Assembly (NCBI RefSeq): GCF_030264295.1
Contig: NZ_CP127173.1
Span: forward strand, 6,889,501 to 6,953,500
DNA: 64,000 nt
Reading direction: 5' to 3'
Source of the DNA: Amycolatopsis nalaikhensis
GTDB lineage: Bacteria > Actinomycetota > Actinomycetes > Mycobacteriales > Pseudonocardiaceae
The notes under the pieces are model-generated. The model did not search any database. It was not told the DNA's origin and saw only the letters and a list, made by a program, of their open reading frames with translations. Positions 47,816-55,685 of the stretch are shown one piece after another (the stretch's first letter is position 1; each line of letters opens with the position of its first letter). The position numbers and the translations under genes are program-made.

Positions 47816-49483
47816 GTGAACCTCTCCGCGGCTCTCCCCGGGCTCGCGCGCCTGCGGCGGTACCGCCGGGCCTGGCTGCGCGGGGACGTCGTCGCGGGCG
47901 TCACCGTCGCCGCCTACCTGGTGCCGCAGGTGATGGCCTACGCCGAAGTGGCGGGGCTGCCGCCGGTGGCCGGCCTGTGGGCGGCGATCGGCCCGCTGGC
48001 CGTCTACGCGCTGCTCGGCTCGTCGCGCCAGATGTCGGTCGGGCCCGAGTCGACGACCGCGCTGATGACCGCGGCGGTCCTGGCCCCGCTCGCCGCCGGC
48101 GACCCCGGCCACTACGCCGCGCTCGCCGCCGTGCTCGCGGTCGTGGTCGGCTGCCTGTGCCTGCTCGCCGGCCTGGCCCGGCTCGGCGTCCTCGCCGAAC
48201 TCTTGTCGAAGCCGGTGCTCACCGGGTACATGGCGGGCATCGCGGCGCTCATGGTCGCCAGTCAGCTCGGGAAGGTCACCGGGGTGCCGATCCACGGCGG
48301 GGAGTTCCTCGGCGACCTCGGCTCGTTCTTCACCCAGCTCGATCGGGTGCGCTGGCCGACGGTGGCGCTGGCGGCGGCGGTGCTGGCCGTGCTGTACGCG
48401 CTCGAGCGGTTCGTGCCACGGCTGCCGGGGCCGCTGGCCGCGATGGCGCTGGCCACGGTGGCGGTCGCCGTGCTCGCCCCGGCCGGCTTCGATGTCGTCG
48501 GGGCGCTGCCCGCCGGGCTGCCGCCCGCCGTGTCCGGGATCTCCGCCGAGGACGTGGGGCAGCTGATCCTGCCCGCCGTGGGCATCGCGATCGTCGGGTT
48601 CTCCGACAACGTGCTGACCGCGCGGGCGTTCGCGGCCCGCCGCGGCGAGGAGATCGACGCCGGCCAGGAGCTGCGGGCGCTCGCGGCGGCGAACGTGACG
48701 GCCGGGCTGCTGCACGGCTTCCCGGTCAGCAGCAGCGCCAGCCGCACGGCGCTGGGCGCGGCGGTGGGCAGCCGGACGCAGCTGCACTCGCTCGTCGCGC
48801 TGGCCGCCGTGGTCCTCACGGTCCTGTTCGCCCGGCCGCTGCTCGCGGAATTCCCGAAGGCGGCCCTCGGCGCGCTGGTGGTCTTCGCGGCGCTGCACCT
48901 CGTCGACGTCCGCGAGCTGCGGCGGTTCGCCCGGTTCCGGCCCAGCGAGCTGGTGCTCGCCCTGCTGACCACCGCCGGGGTGCTCGGCCTCGGCGTGCTG
49001 TACGGCGTCCTGGCCGCCGTCGGACTGTCCATTCTGGACCTGCTGCGCCGGATCGCCCGGCCGCACGACGGGATCCTGGGCACGGTGCCGGGCCTGGCCG
49101 GGATGCACGACGTCGACGACTACCCGGAGGCGACCACCGAACCCGGTCTCGTCGTCTACCGCTACGACGCGCCGTTGTGCTTCGCCAACGCGGAGGACTT
49201 CCGCCGCCGCGCGCTGGCCGCGGTGGACGGGACGGCGCGGTGGTTCGTGCTCAACGCCGAGGCGAACGTCGAGCTGGACGTGACCGCCGCCGACGCGCTC
49301 GACCGGCTGCGGGACGCGCTCGGCCGGCGGGGTGTCGTGTTCGCCATGGCGAGGGTGAAGCAGGACCTGCGCGACGACCTCGTCGCCGCGGGACTGGTGG
49401 CGAAGGTGGGGGAGGAGCGCATCTTCCCGACGCTGCCGACCGCGGTGCGCAGCTACCGGGCCTGGCTGGCGAACGCGGGCTGA
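47816..49483 (+). CDS. SulP-family anion transporter with STAS domain
   Basis: 555 residues, complete, unlike the copy at 12.5 kb. SulP signature: DVVAGVTVAAYLVPQVMAYA, VGPESTTALMTAAVLAPLAA, SKPVLTGYMAGIAALMVASQ, FSDNVLTARAFAARRGEEID, GFPVSSSASRTALGAAVGSR; then STAS (ATTEPGLVVYRYDAPLCFAN, VVFAMARVKQDLRDDLVAAG). Likely imports or exchanges sulfate or bicarbonate at the inner membrane. GTG 47816 chosen by family start (MNLSAALPGL). DosR-like box 40 bases upstream. A CBS and two USP genes nearby suggest a stress role. Confidence 0.88.
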   Translation: MNLSAALPGLARLRRYRRAWLRGDVVAGVTVAAYLVPQVMAYAEVAGLPPVAGLWAAIGPLAVYALLGSSRQMSVGPESTTALMTAAVLAPLAAGDPGHYAALAAVLAVVVGCLCLLAGLARLGVLAELLSKPVLTGYMAGIAALMVASQLGKVTGVPIHGGEFLGDLGSFFTQLDRVRWPTVALAAAVLAVLYALERFVPRLPGPLAAMALATVAVAVLAPAGFDVVGALPAGLPPAVSGISAEDVGQLILPAVGIAIVGFSDNVLTARAFAARRGEEIDAGQELRALAAANVTAGLLHGFPVSSSASRTALGAAVGSRTQLHSLVALAAVVLTVLFARPLLAEFPKAALGALVVFAALHLVDVRELRRFARFRPSELVLALLTTAGVLGLGVLYGVLAAVGLSILDLLRRIARPHDGILGTVPGLAGMHDVDDYPEATTEPGLVVYRYDAPLCFANAEDFRRRALAAVDGTARWFVLNAEANVELDVTAADALDRLRDALGRRGVVFAMARVKQDLRDDLVAAGLVAKVGEERIFPTLPTAVRSYRAWLANAG

Positions 49484-49490
49484 GCGGGGT

Positions 49491-51395
49491 TCAGCCCGCC
49501 TGCTCGTCGACGGGGACCAGTTCGTCGCGCAGCACCGCCGCCACCACGTCGCCGCCGATCGTCTCGTGCTCCTGCAGGTGCCCGGCCAGGGTGTCGAGCG
49601 CTCGCCGGTGCCGTCGCAGCAACGTGGTCGCACGGTCCTCCGCGGCGCGGACCAGCCGGGCGATCTCCTCGTCGACGGCCCGCTGGGTCTGTTCCGAGTA
49701 CGGGCGGCCGAGCAGCTCGGCCCGGCCGTCGTGCCCGTCCGCCGAGCCGTAGCCGACCGGGCCGAGCGACGGCGACATCCCGAACTCCGTCACCATCTTC
49801 GCCGCCAGCGCGGTGGCACCGGCGAGATCGTTCGCGGCGCCGGTCGACGCTTCGCCGAACACCACCAGCTCCGCCGCGCGGCCGCCGAGGCGGACCGCGA
49901 GCAGGTCGGCCAGGTAGCTCTCGCGGTAGAGGTGCCGCTCGGCCTCCGGTAGCTGCTCGGTGGCGCCCAGGGCCATCCCGGCGGGCAGGATCGTCACCTT
50001 CGCCACCGGGTCCGCGTGCTCGCACAGCGCGGCGACCAGCGCGTGCCCGGACTCGTGCACCGCGACCGAGTGCCGCTCCTCCGGCAACAGGGCGTTCGAG
50101 CTGTCCCGCCGGCCCAGCAGCACCCGGTCCCGGGCCGCGGCCAGGTCGGCCGCGGTCAGCACGGTGCGGTCGTCGCGGACGGCGTTGATCGCCGCTTCGT
50201 TGACGAGGTTGGCCAGGTCGGCGCCGGAGAAGCCGGGGGTGCCGCGGGCGACGACGCCGAGGTCGACGTCCGGATCGAGGTGCTTGCCGTCGATGTGGGT
50301 GGCCAGGATCGCCGCGCGCTCGGCCTGGTTCGGCAGCGGCACGGTGACCTGCCGGTCGAACCGGCCCGGCCGCAGCAGCGCGGAGTCGAGCGTTTCCGGC
50401 CGGTTGGTGGCCGCCAGCACGACGACGCCGCTGCTCTGGTCGAAGCCGTCCATCTCGGCCAGCAGCTGGTTGAGGGTCTGCTCGCGTTCGTCGTGGCCGC
50501 CGAGACCACCGCCGGTGCCGCGCCGCCCGCCGACCGCGTCGATCTCGTCGATGAAGATGATCGAGGGCGCACGGGTGCGGGCTTCCTCGAACAGGTCGCG
50601 CACGCGGGCCGCCCCGACGCCCACGAACATCTCGACGAACGCCGAGCCGGTGATGGACAGGAACGGCACGCTCGCCTCCCCGGCGACGGCCCGGGCGAAG
50701 AGCGTCTTGCCGGTGCCGGGCGGGCCGACCATGATCACCCCGCGCGGTCCCTTGGCCCCGGCCGCGGCGTAGCGCGCCGGATCGCGCAGGAAGTCGATGA
50801 TCTCGCCGATCTCCTGCTTCACGCCCTCGTAGCCGGCGATGTCGGAGAACCGCGTGGTCGGGCGCTGCGCTTCGATGATCTTGGCCTTGGCGCGGCCGAA
50901 GCCGCCCGCACCGAGCCCGCCCATCCCGCCTGCCGCCTTCTGCGCGCGCATCCCTGCCCACACGAGGAACCCGAAGAACAGCACGAAAGGCAGGTAGCCC
51001 AGCAACCCCGACAGCAGTGAGCCGCTCGCCTTCGTGGCGGTGATCTTCACGTTCTTTTCGCGTAGCTTCGCCTCCAGCTGCCCCGGGTCCAGCGCGGTCG
51101 AGACGCGGCTGGTGAACGCGGCCCCGCCCCGCTCGACGCCGTCGACCGCGCCCTCGTCGTCGATCGTCACCGACTCGACCTGTCCGGTGTCCACTTTGGA
51201 CAGGAACTCGGTGTAGCTCACCGACGGCGCCGGTGAAGTCCAGAACACCGGCGCGACGATCCCGGCCAGCGCCAGCAGCATGACCGCGGTGAGCAGCCAC
51301 CCGCCCCAGGACCGCCGGGGCGGATCCGGATCCGGTTTCGGCGCGGGCGCGGGCGCGGGCGTGGGCGGTGGGCCGGACCGGGCCGTTCGGGACAT
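49491..51395 (-). CDS. ftsH: ATP-dependent zinc metalloprotease FtsH
   Basis: 634 residues. TM1 about 31-52, an extracytoplasmic domain (SVSYTEFLSKVDTGQVESVT), TM2 about 125-145, AAA module with Walker A GPPGTGKT (about 224-231), Walker B IIFIDEIDAVG, SRH NRPETLDSALLRPGRFDRQV, protease motif H447-E-S-G-H451 (HEAGH is usual) and the third zinc-ligand region STGAANDLAGATALAAKMVT. Shorter than housekeeping actinobacterial FtsH (about 700-800), with a Pro/Ala-rich N-terminus, so it is likely a second, stress-related copy. Divergent from the alcohol dehydrogenase. Confidence 0.9.
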   Translation of the reverse strand: MSRTARSGPPPTPAPAPAPKPDPDPPRRSWGGWLLTAVMLLALAGIVAPVFWTSPAPSVSYTEFLSKVDTGQVESVTIDDEGAVDGVERGGAAFTSRVSTALDPGQLEAKLREKNVKITATKASGSLLSGLLGYLPFVLFFGFLVWAGMRAQKAAGGMGGLGAGGFGRAKAKIIEAQRPTTRFSDIAGYEGVKQEIGEIIDFLRDPARYAAAGAKGPRGVIMVGPPGTGKTLFARAVAGEASVPFLSITGSAFVEMFVGVGAARVRDLFEEARTRAPSIIFIDEIDAVGGRRGTGGGLGGHDEREQTLNQLLAEMDGFDQSSGVVVLAATNRPETLDSALLRPGRFDRQVTVPLPNQAERAAILATHIDGKHLDPDVDLGVVARGTPGFSGADLANLVNEAAINAVRDDRTVLTAADLAAARDRVLLGRRDSSNALLPEERHSVAVHESGHALVAALCEHADPVAKVTILPAGMALGATEQLPEAERHLYRESYLADLLAVRLGGRAAELVVFGEASTGAANDLAGATALAAKMVTEFGMSPSLGPVGYGSADGHDGRAELLGRPYSEQTQRAVDEEIARLVRAAEDRATTLLRRHRRALDTLAGHLQEHETIGGDVVAAVLRDELVPVDEQAG

Positions 51396-51467
51396 GACGC
51401 TCGCTCCCAGAAGTCGTGGGTGATCGATTTCCTGCCCACGATCGCGGACCGGCGGGTGCGGGAAGAA

Positions 51468-51482
51468 GGGGCGAACGTCCCC
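51468..51482. promoter_or_regulatory. DosR-like palindrome
   Basis: GGGGCGAACGTCCCC sits in the 169-base gap between the divergent ftsH-like gene and the alcohol dehydrogenase. Core GGGRC-N4-GTCCC with one wobble. Confidence 0.4.
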
Positions 51483-51564
51483 GGCCGGGAGGACCACGGG
51501 AACTCGCGGCCCGCGCGCGGAGCGGCCATCCTGGCGGAAACGCCGTGACCAGAGGAGGCCGACC

Positions 51565-52586
51565 GTGCCGGAGCTGCCGACGACGATGACCGCGTGGCGG
51601 GTCACCCGGCCCGGGCCGATGGCTTCGGGCCCCCTGGACTCCTCGACGGTGCCGGTGCCGCGGCCTGCGGCCGGTGAGCTGCTGGTGCGGGTGCTCGTGT
51701 GCGGGGTGTGCCGGACGGACCTGCACGTCGCCGAAGGTGACCTGCCGGTGCACCGGCAGTGCGTCACGCCGGGGCACGAGGTCGTCGGTGAGGTCGTCGC
51801 CCTCGGCGACGGGGTCACGGAGTTCGCGACCGGCGACCGCGTCGGCATCGCTTGGCTGCGGGGACCTGTGGTCGCTGCCGGTACTGCCTCCGGGGCCGGG
51901 AGAACCTCTGCCCGGAGTCGCGCTACACGGGCTGGGACGCCGACGGCGGCTACGCGGAGTTCGCCGTGGTCCCGGCGGCGTACGCGCTGCCGCTGCCCGG
52001 CGGCTACTCCGACGACGAGCTCGCGCCGCTGTTGTGCGCCGGGCTGATCGGTTACCACGCCCTGGCGCGGGCGGAAGTGCCCGAAGGCGGCCGGCTGGGG
52101 ATCTACGGCTTCGGTGGCAGCGCCCACCTGACCGCGCAGGTGGCCATCGCCCGCGGCGTCACCGTCCACGTGATGACCCGGAGTGCCGAGGCCCGCAAGC
52201 TCGCGCTGGAGCTGGGCGCCGTGTCAGCCGGGGACGCCGCCGAGCCACCGCCGGAGCCCCTGGATTCGGCGATCCTGTTCGCGCCGGCCGGCGAACTGGT
52301 GCTGCCCGCGCTGGGAGCGCTGGACCGGGGTGGGACGCTGGCCATCGCGGGCATCCACCTGTCGGACGTCCCGCCGCTGAACTACCAGCAGCACCTGTTC
52401 CAGGAACGTCAGCTGCGCAGTGTCACGGCGAACACCCGGGCCGACGCGCGGGAGTTCCTGGCCTTCGCCGGCGAACACCACTTGAGCGTCAGCACGGTTC
52501 CCTACGCCCTGGACCAGGCGGACCAGGCGCTCGCCGACCTGGCCGCGGACCGGGTGAACGGCGCGGCCGTGCTGCGGGCGACCTGA
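51565..52586 (+). pseudogene. Zinc-dependent alcohol dehydrogenase, one-base frameshift
   Basis: GTG start after GAGGAGG. MDR-family enzyme: VLVCGVCRTDLHVAEGDLPV (catalytic-zinc Cys), TPGHEVVGEVVALGDGV (H-E), structural zinc cysteines in TCGRCRYCLRGRENLC and the nucleotide fold GRLGIYGFGGSAHLTAQVAI. One G is missing at 51860-51863 (CGGGGACC for CGGGGGACC), which splits GIAWLRG from TCGRCRYC. When repaired it is a full-length enzyme of about 340 residues, of the AdhP-like group often seen beside USP genes. A homopolymer error would explain the break. Confidence 0.85.
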
Positions 52587-52606
52587 CCCGAGGACCAGCC
52601 GGACGG

Positions 52607-52954
52607 TCACGGCAACCCGGCCGGCGTTCGCAGGTGGCGGACGGTCGAGACCAGCCACAACGCTGCGATCAGCCCTACCAGCACGGCAAGGGTGAAGCCA
52701 TCGCCGGTGACGAGGGTGAAGACGGCGCACAGCAGCGCGGCCGTGCCCAGCGGGGCGCTGATCCACCGCGCCGGCCCGGTCCACCGGTCCGCGCCGAGCA
52801 GGAAGGAGACCAGCCCGAGCACCAGCGCGCTGGTCGCCATCGCGCGCGGGCCGTGCACCCACAGCGCGGTGTCGTCCGGGAAGTAGTCGACGTACAGGGC
52901 GACGATGGACAGGACCGGCACGGTCGCCACCGCGTCTCGCCATTCGCGTTGCAT
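52607..52954 (-). CDS. Four-helix membrane protein, unknown
   Basis: 115 residues with four hydrophobic helices: VATVPVLSIVALYVDYFPDD, AMATSALVLGLVSFLLGADR, WISAPLGTAALLCAVFTLVT and GFTLAVLVGLIAALWLVSTV. GAGGAGGTTCCC lies ahead of a GTG-ATG pair; ATG is used here. Similar small proteins occur near USP genes in actinobacteria, but I cannot name a family. Divergent from the USP gene at 53141 across a gap with two DosR-like sites. Confidence 0.6.
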   Translation of the reverse strand: MQREWRDAVATVPVLSIVALYVDYFPDDTALWVHGPRAMATSALVLGLVSFLLGADRWTGPARWISAPLGTAALLCAVFTLVTGDGFTLAVLVGLIAALWLVSTVRHLRTPAGLP

Positions 52955-53003
52955 CACGGGAACCTCCTCCGGCTCACGATGCGCCCGCGGGACGGACCGC
53001 CGG

Positions 53004-53043
53004 GAGCGGCCAAGGGCTCCGCGCGGGGTGCCGAAAGTCCTTC
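53004..53043. promoter_or_regulatory. Two DosR-like boxes ahead of a universal stress gene
   Basis: GAGCGGCCAAGGGCTCC (53004-53020) and GCCGAAAGTCCTTC (53030-53043). The second is the exact inverted copy of GAAGGACTTTCGGC at 8544-8557. They lie about 100 bases upstream of the USP start and 50 upstream of the divergent membrane gene. Confidence 0.48.
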
Positions 53044-53140
53044 GTGCCGGTGGCCGACGACCGCAGCAGCCGGTCGCGGCCGGGACCTACCGTCGGTTCG
53101 GATGCGTGGTCAGCGCACCGGAACCCGGAGGAAACAGGTC

Positions 53141-54025
53141 ATGAGCGCAACCGGAAACCCGCCGATCGTCGTCGCCGTGGACGGTTCGGAGACCGCCGCA
53201 GCGGCCGCGTTGTGGGCGGCCGGGGAAGCAGGCCGCCGGCATGCGTCCCTGCTCGTCTACACCGCTTACGGCTACGAAGACGCCGCTTTCGGCGGCAAGA
53301 TGTACCCGCCGTCGGACTGGCTGGCGGTGAAGGAGGCGGAGGCGGACCGGCTGCTGCGGCAGACCCGGGCCACGCTCGAAGCCGCCGTGCCCGGCCTGGA
53401 GATCTTGACCGAGGCCAGCGACCACGGACCGGTGCCGGGGCTGCTCGAGGTCTCGGCGCGGGCCCGGATCCTCGTCACCGGCGAGCCGGTCGGGGCGATC
53501 GCGGGCCTGTTCAGCGGCTCGCCCGACGTCGACCTCGCCGCGCGGGCTCACTGCCCGGTCGTGACCGTGCGCGGCTCGGAGAAGGTCGGCGGCCCGGTGG
53601 TCGTGGGCGTCGACGGCAGCCCGCTGAGCGAAGCGGCGATCGCCTGGGCCTTCGAGGAGGCCTCGATCCGCAACGCCCCGCTCGTCGCGCTGTACACCTG
53701 GCACGACGGCGACACCGCCGGCCTGTTCAGCGACGGCAACGTCGCCTTCCAGGGCGAAGGCCTGCAGGACTCGGGGCGCCGGCTGCTCGCGCAGCGGCTC
53801 GCGGGCTGGCAGGAGAAGTACCCCGACGTCCACGTCGAGCGCCGCGTCGAACACGACAAGCCCCGGGCCCGGCTCCTCGAGATGAGCCGCGACGCGCAGC
53901 TGGTCGTCGTCGGGAGCCGGGGCCGCGGTGGCTTCACCGGGCTGGTGCTCGGTTCGACGAGCCAGGCGCTGCTGCACCACGCGGCCTGCCCGGTCATGGT
54001 CGTCCGTACCGAGAAAGAGGTCTGA
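53141..54025 (+). CDS. Tandem universal stress protein (UspA family)
   Basis: 294 residues, ATG after GGAGGAAACAGGTC. Domain 1: PPIVVAVDGSETAAAAALWA with an atypical ATP loop (LVTGEPVGAIAGLFSGSPDV). Domain 2 (from about 148): GPVVVGVDGSPLSEAAIAWA and LVVVGSRGRGGFTGLVLGST, ending LLHHAACPVMVVRTEKEV. Only the second domain keeps the full G-2x-G-9x-GS signature. It precedes the CBS-BON gene by 2 bases, the same pair arrangement as in dormancy loci. Confidence 0.9.
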   Translation: MSATGNPPIVVAVDGSETAAAAALWAAGEAGRRHASLLVYTAYGYEDAAFGGKMYPPSDWLAVKEAEADRLLRQTRATLEAAVPGLEILTEASDHGPVPGLLEVSARARILVTGEPVGAIAGLFSGSPDVDLAARAHCPVVTVRGSEKVGGPVVVGVDGSPLSEAAIAWAFEEASIRNAPLVALYTWHDGDTAGLFSDGNVAFQGEGLQDSGRRLLAQRLAGWQEKYPDVHVERRVEHDKPRARLLEMSRDAQLVVVGSRGRGGFTGLVLGSTSQALLHHAACPVMVVRTEKEV

Positions 54026-54027
54026 AG

Positions 54028-54663
54028 ATGAACACCGGCAAGGTGTCCGCGGTGATGACCGCCGACCCGATCACCGTTTCCCCGCAGACGCCGTTCAAGG
54101 ACATCGCCGCCCTGCTCACCGGCAACGGGATCAGCGCGGTCGGCGTGGTCGACAAGACGGGCGCGCTGGTGGGTGTCGTCTCGGAAGCGGACCTGCTCCC
54201 GCACCTGTGGGAGGACCGCAAGCCCCGGTGGCGCGACCGTCGGCTGGCCCGGAAGGCGACGGCGTGCGTCGCGAAGGACCTGATGACCAGCCCGGCCGTC
54301 ACCATCGACGCAGATGCGACGCTCGCCGCCGCTGCGGCGCAGTTCGCGCGCAGCGGTGTCCGCCGGTTGTTCGTGCTGCGCAACGGGAAGGTGGTGGGCG
54401 TGCTGGCCCGCCGCGACCTGGTGGCGGTCTTCACCCGCGGCGACGCCGACCTCGAGCGCGAGGTCTGCGACGGAGTGCTGCGCGAGCGGCTCAACCTGGG
54501 GCCGGATCGGGTCCGGGTGGAGGTGCGGGCCGGGATCGTCACGGTCGTCGGGCGCGTGGAGCGCCGCAGCGACATCGACCCGGTGACCCGGCTGATCCAG
54601 GAGCTGTCCGGCGTGGTCGAGGTGCGCAACCGCCTGGACTACGTCTGGAACGACGTGGCCTGA
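54028..54663 (+). CDS. CBS-pair protein with C-terminal BON domain
   Basis: 211 residues. Two CBS motifs: VSAVMTADPITVSPQTPFKD to VVDKTGALVGVVSEADLLPH (residues 6-67) and VAKDLMTSPAVTIDADATLA to FVLRNGKVVGVLARRDLVAV (about 84-142), then BON (LNLGPDRVRVEVRAGIVTVV, RRSDIDPVTRLIQELSGVVE). CBS pairs sense adenylates. The architecture matches hypoxic-response-protein relatives. Two bases after the USP stop, and followed by a clear terminator. Confidence 0.9.
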   Translation: MNTGKVSAVMTADPITVSPQTPFKDIAALLTGNGISAVGVVDKTGALVGVVSEADLLPHLWEDRKPRWRDRRLARKATACVAKDLMTSPAVTIDADATLAAAAAQFARSGVRRLFVLRNGKVVGVLARRDLVAVFTRGDADLEREVCDGVLRERLNLGPDRVRVEVRAGIVTVVGRVERRSDIDPVTRLIQELSGVVEVRNRLDYVWNDVA

Positions 54664-54671
54664 GTGCAGCG

Positions 54672-54704
54672 GAAGGCCTCCGTCCATTCCGGACGGAGGC
54701 CTTC
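54672..54704 (+). terminator. Rho-independent terminator after the CBS-BON gene
   Basis: Perfect 14-bp stem GAAGGCCTCCGTCC / GGACGGAGGCCTTC with a 5-base loop (ATTCC), 8 bases after the stop and followed by TTCGTG. The best-formed terminator in the window. Confidence 0.85.
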
Positions 54705-54730
54705 TTCGTGCGCGAAAGATCTGTGAGAAT

Positions 54731-54834
54731 GACCTTTCGGTGCCTGGTACGGCGGCCGCAGTGTGGGATGTTTGGCGCGTTGTCGCTGGTAGTGGCTGTG
54801 GCGAGCGCGGGTTTGGTGGCGTCGTCGCCAGTGG
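54731..54834 (-). repeat. Inverted repeat, left copy (IS701-like transposase tail)
   Basis: About 104 bases nearly identical (roughly 90% by eye) to 59523-59628 on the opposite strand. Both encode RRHQTRARHS(H/R)YQRQRAK followed by HPTLR, the C-terminus of an IS701-family transposase, and both end at GCACCGAA(A/G)GG(T/C)C. Confidence 0.75.
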
Positions 54835-55236
54835 TAGGTGGGGTGGCAGATGTAGTAGGCCAGCTCGGTGGGTTTGCCGATCGAGCGGCGAACCAGCAGC
54901 TGTTGCCCGCCGGCGGCGCCGGGGTCGGGCAGCCGTTCCAGCATCCGCCGGGCGAATTCGGGTTGGTCGCGCACTCGATCTGGGTACCGATTCCGGCTTC
55001 CGCGCAGCGTTCATGAGACGTAGGTCAAGAACACCCCGAGCTGGCAGTTCCCGATCCGCCCGGCGGTACCGGAGTACTGCCGCTGCGCCCGGCGGACTTG
55101 GTGCCCTTCTTCAGAAAACCCGTCTCACCGGCCAAGCCACCACGATCCCGCCCCGGTCACCGAGACTGCCCAGCACATAGGAGCGGACATCGTCACGGGT
55201 CGCCTCGGTGTCCCAGCGGTAGGAGTTCAGCAGCCA
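54740..55236 (-). pseudogene. IS701-family transposase, deleted and frameshifted
   Basis: Read leftward: WLLNSYRWDTEATRDDVRSY, VLGSLGDRGGIVV, then in other frames FLKKGTKSAGRSG, then PEFARRMLERLPDPG, QLLVRRSIGKPTELAYYICH, and finally RRHQTRARHSHYQRQRAK. These are blocks of IS701-like DDE transposases in the right order (YVLxxLG..., GFLKKGTKSAG, LLVRRSI(S/G)KPTELAYY, C-terminal basic tail), but large parts including two catalytic regions are missing and several frame changes occur. A dead copy, convergent with the CBS terminator. Confidence 0.75.
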
Positions 55237-55685
55237 TGCCGTCCGGGGTCAGGTCACCAGCCGCCGGACCGGCCGACCGCGCGCACACTCAGGGGCCACG
55301 CCGTAGGGCCGCCTCTTCTTCACCGAATACGCGTGATCGCACGGCCGCTGGCCACGCCGGCTCCTTTGTTCCCGGCAACACCAATCCGTGGCGTCCCGCA
55401 GCTGCCTGCGATGCAGCACGAAAGATCTTCGGACACACGAACCCGGCAAACCTCTACTTTCTACCCCGACAGGCCCAATATCCCGGACAGAACGGGGAAC
55501 TCGGGGACGGCAGCCGCGATGTAGTCCACTTTCGACGCCGCGGAATCCGGCTCGTCAGATCCGTTTCACTGCGGATTCAGCAATTGCCTGCGAAGGAGTA
55601 ACTCTCGCCGGCTCGATGGCGATGACGCCACCAGAACATGCCGATTTCCGGCAGATCGCCGGTTTCCGTACCAGGGGGTTCGACC
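55237..55685. other. Gene-free stretch beside the transposase remnant
   Basis: About 450 bases. A minus-strand frame (55249-55449) gives PCDHAYSVKKRRPYGVAPEC, which looks like a piece of an unknown transposase, but I cannot place it. Codon bias is weak and stops are frequent in all frames. The last 60 bases hold the ribosome site for the gene at 55686. No other feature was seen. Confidence 0.4.

Noticed and set aside
55249..55449. Small minus-strand frame ending PVRRLVT as a gene
   Set aside because: No start context, no coding bias, and it lies in transposase debris; at most a fragment.
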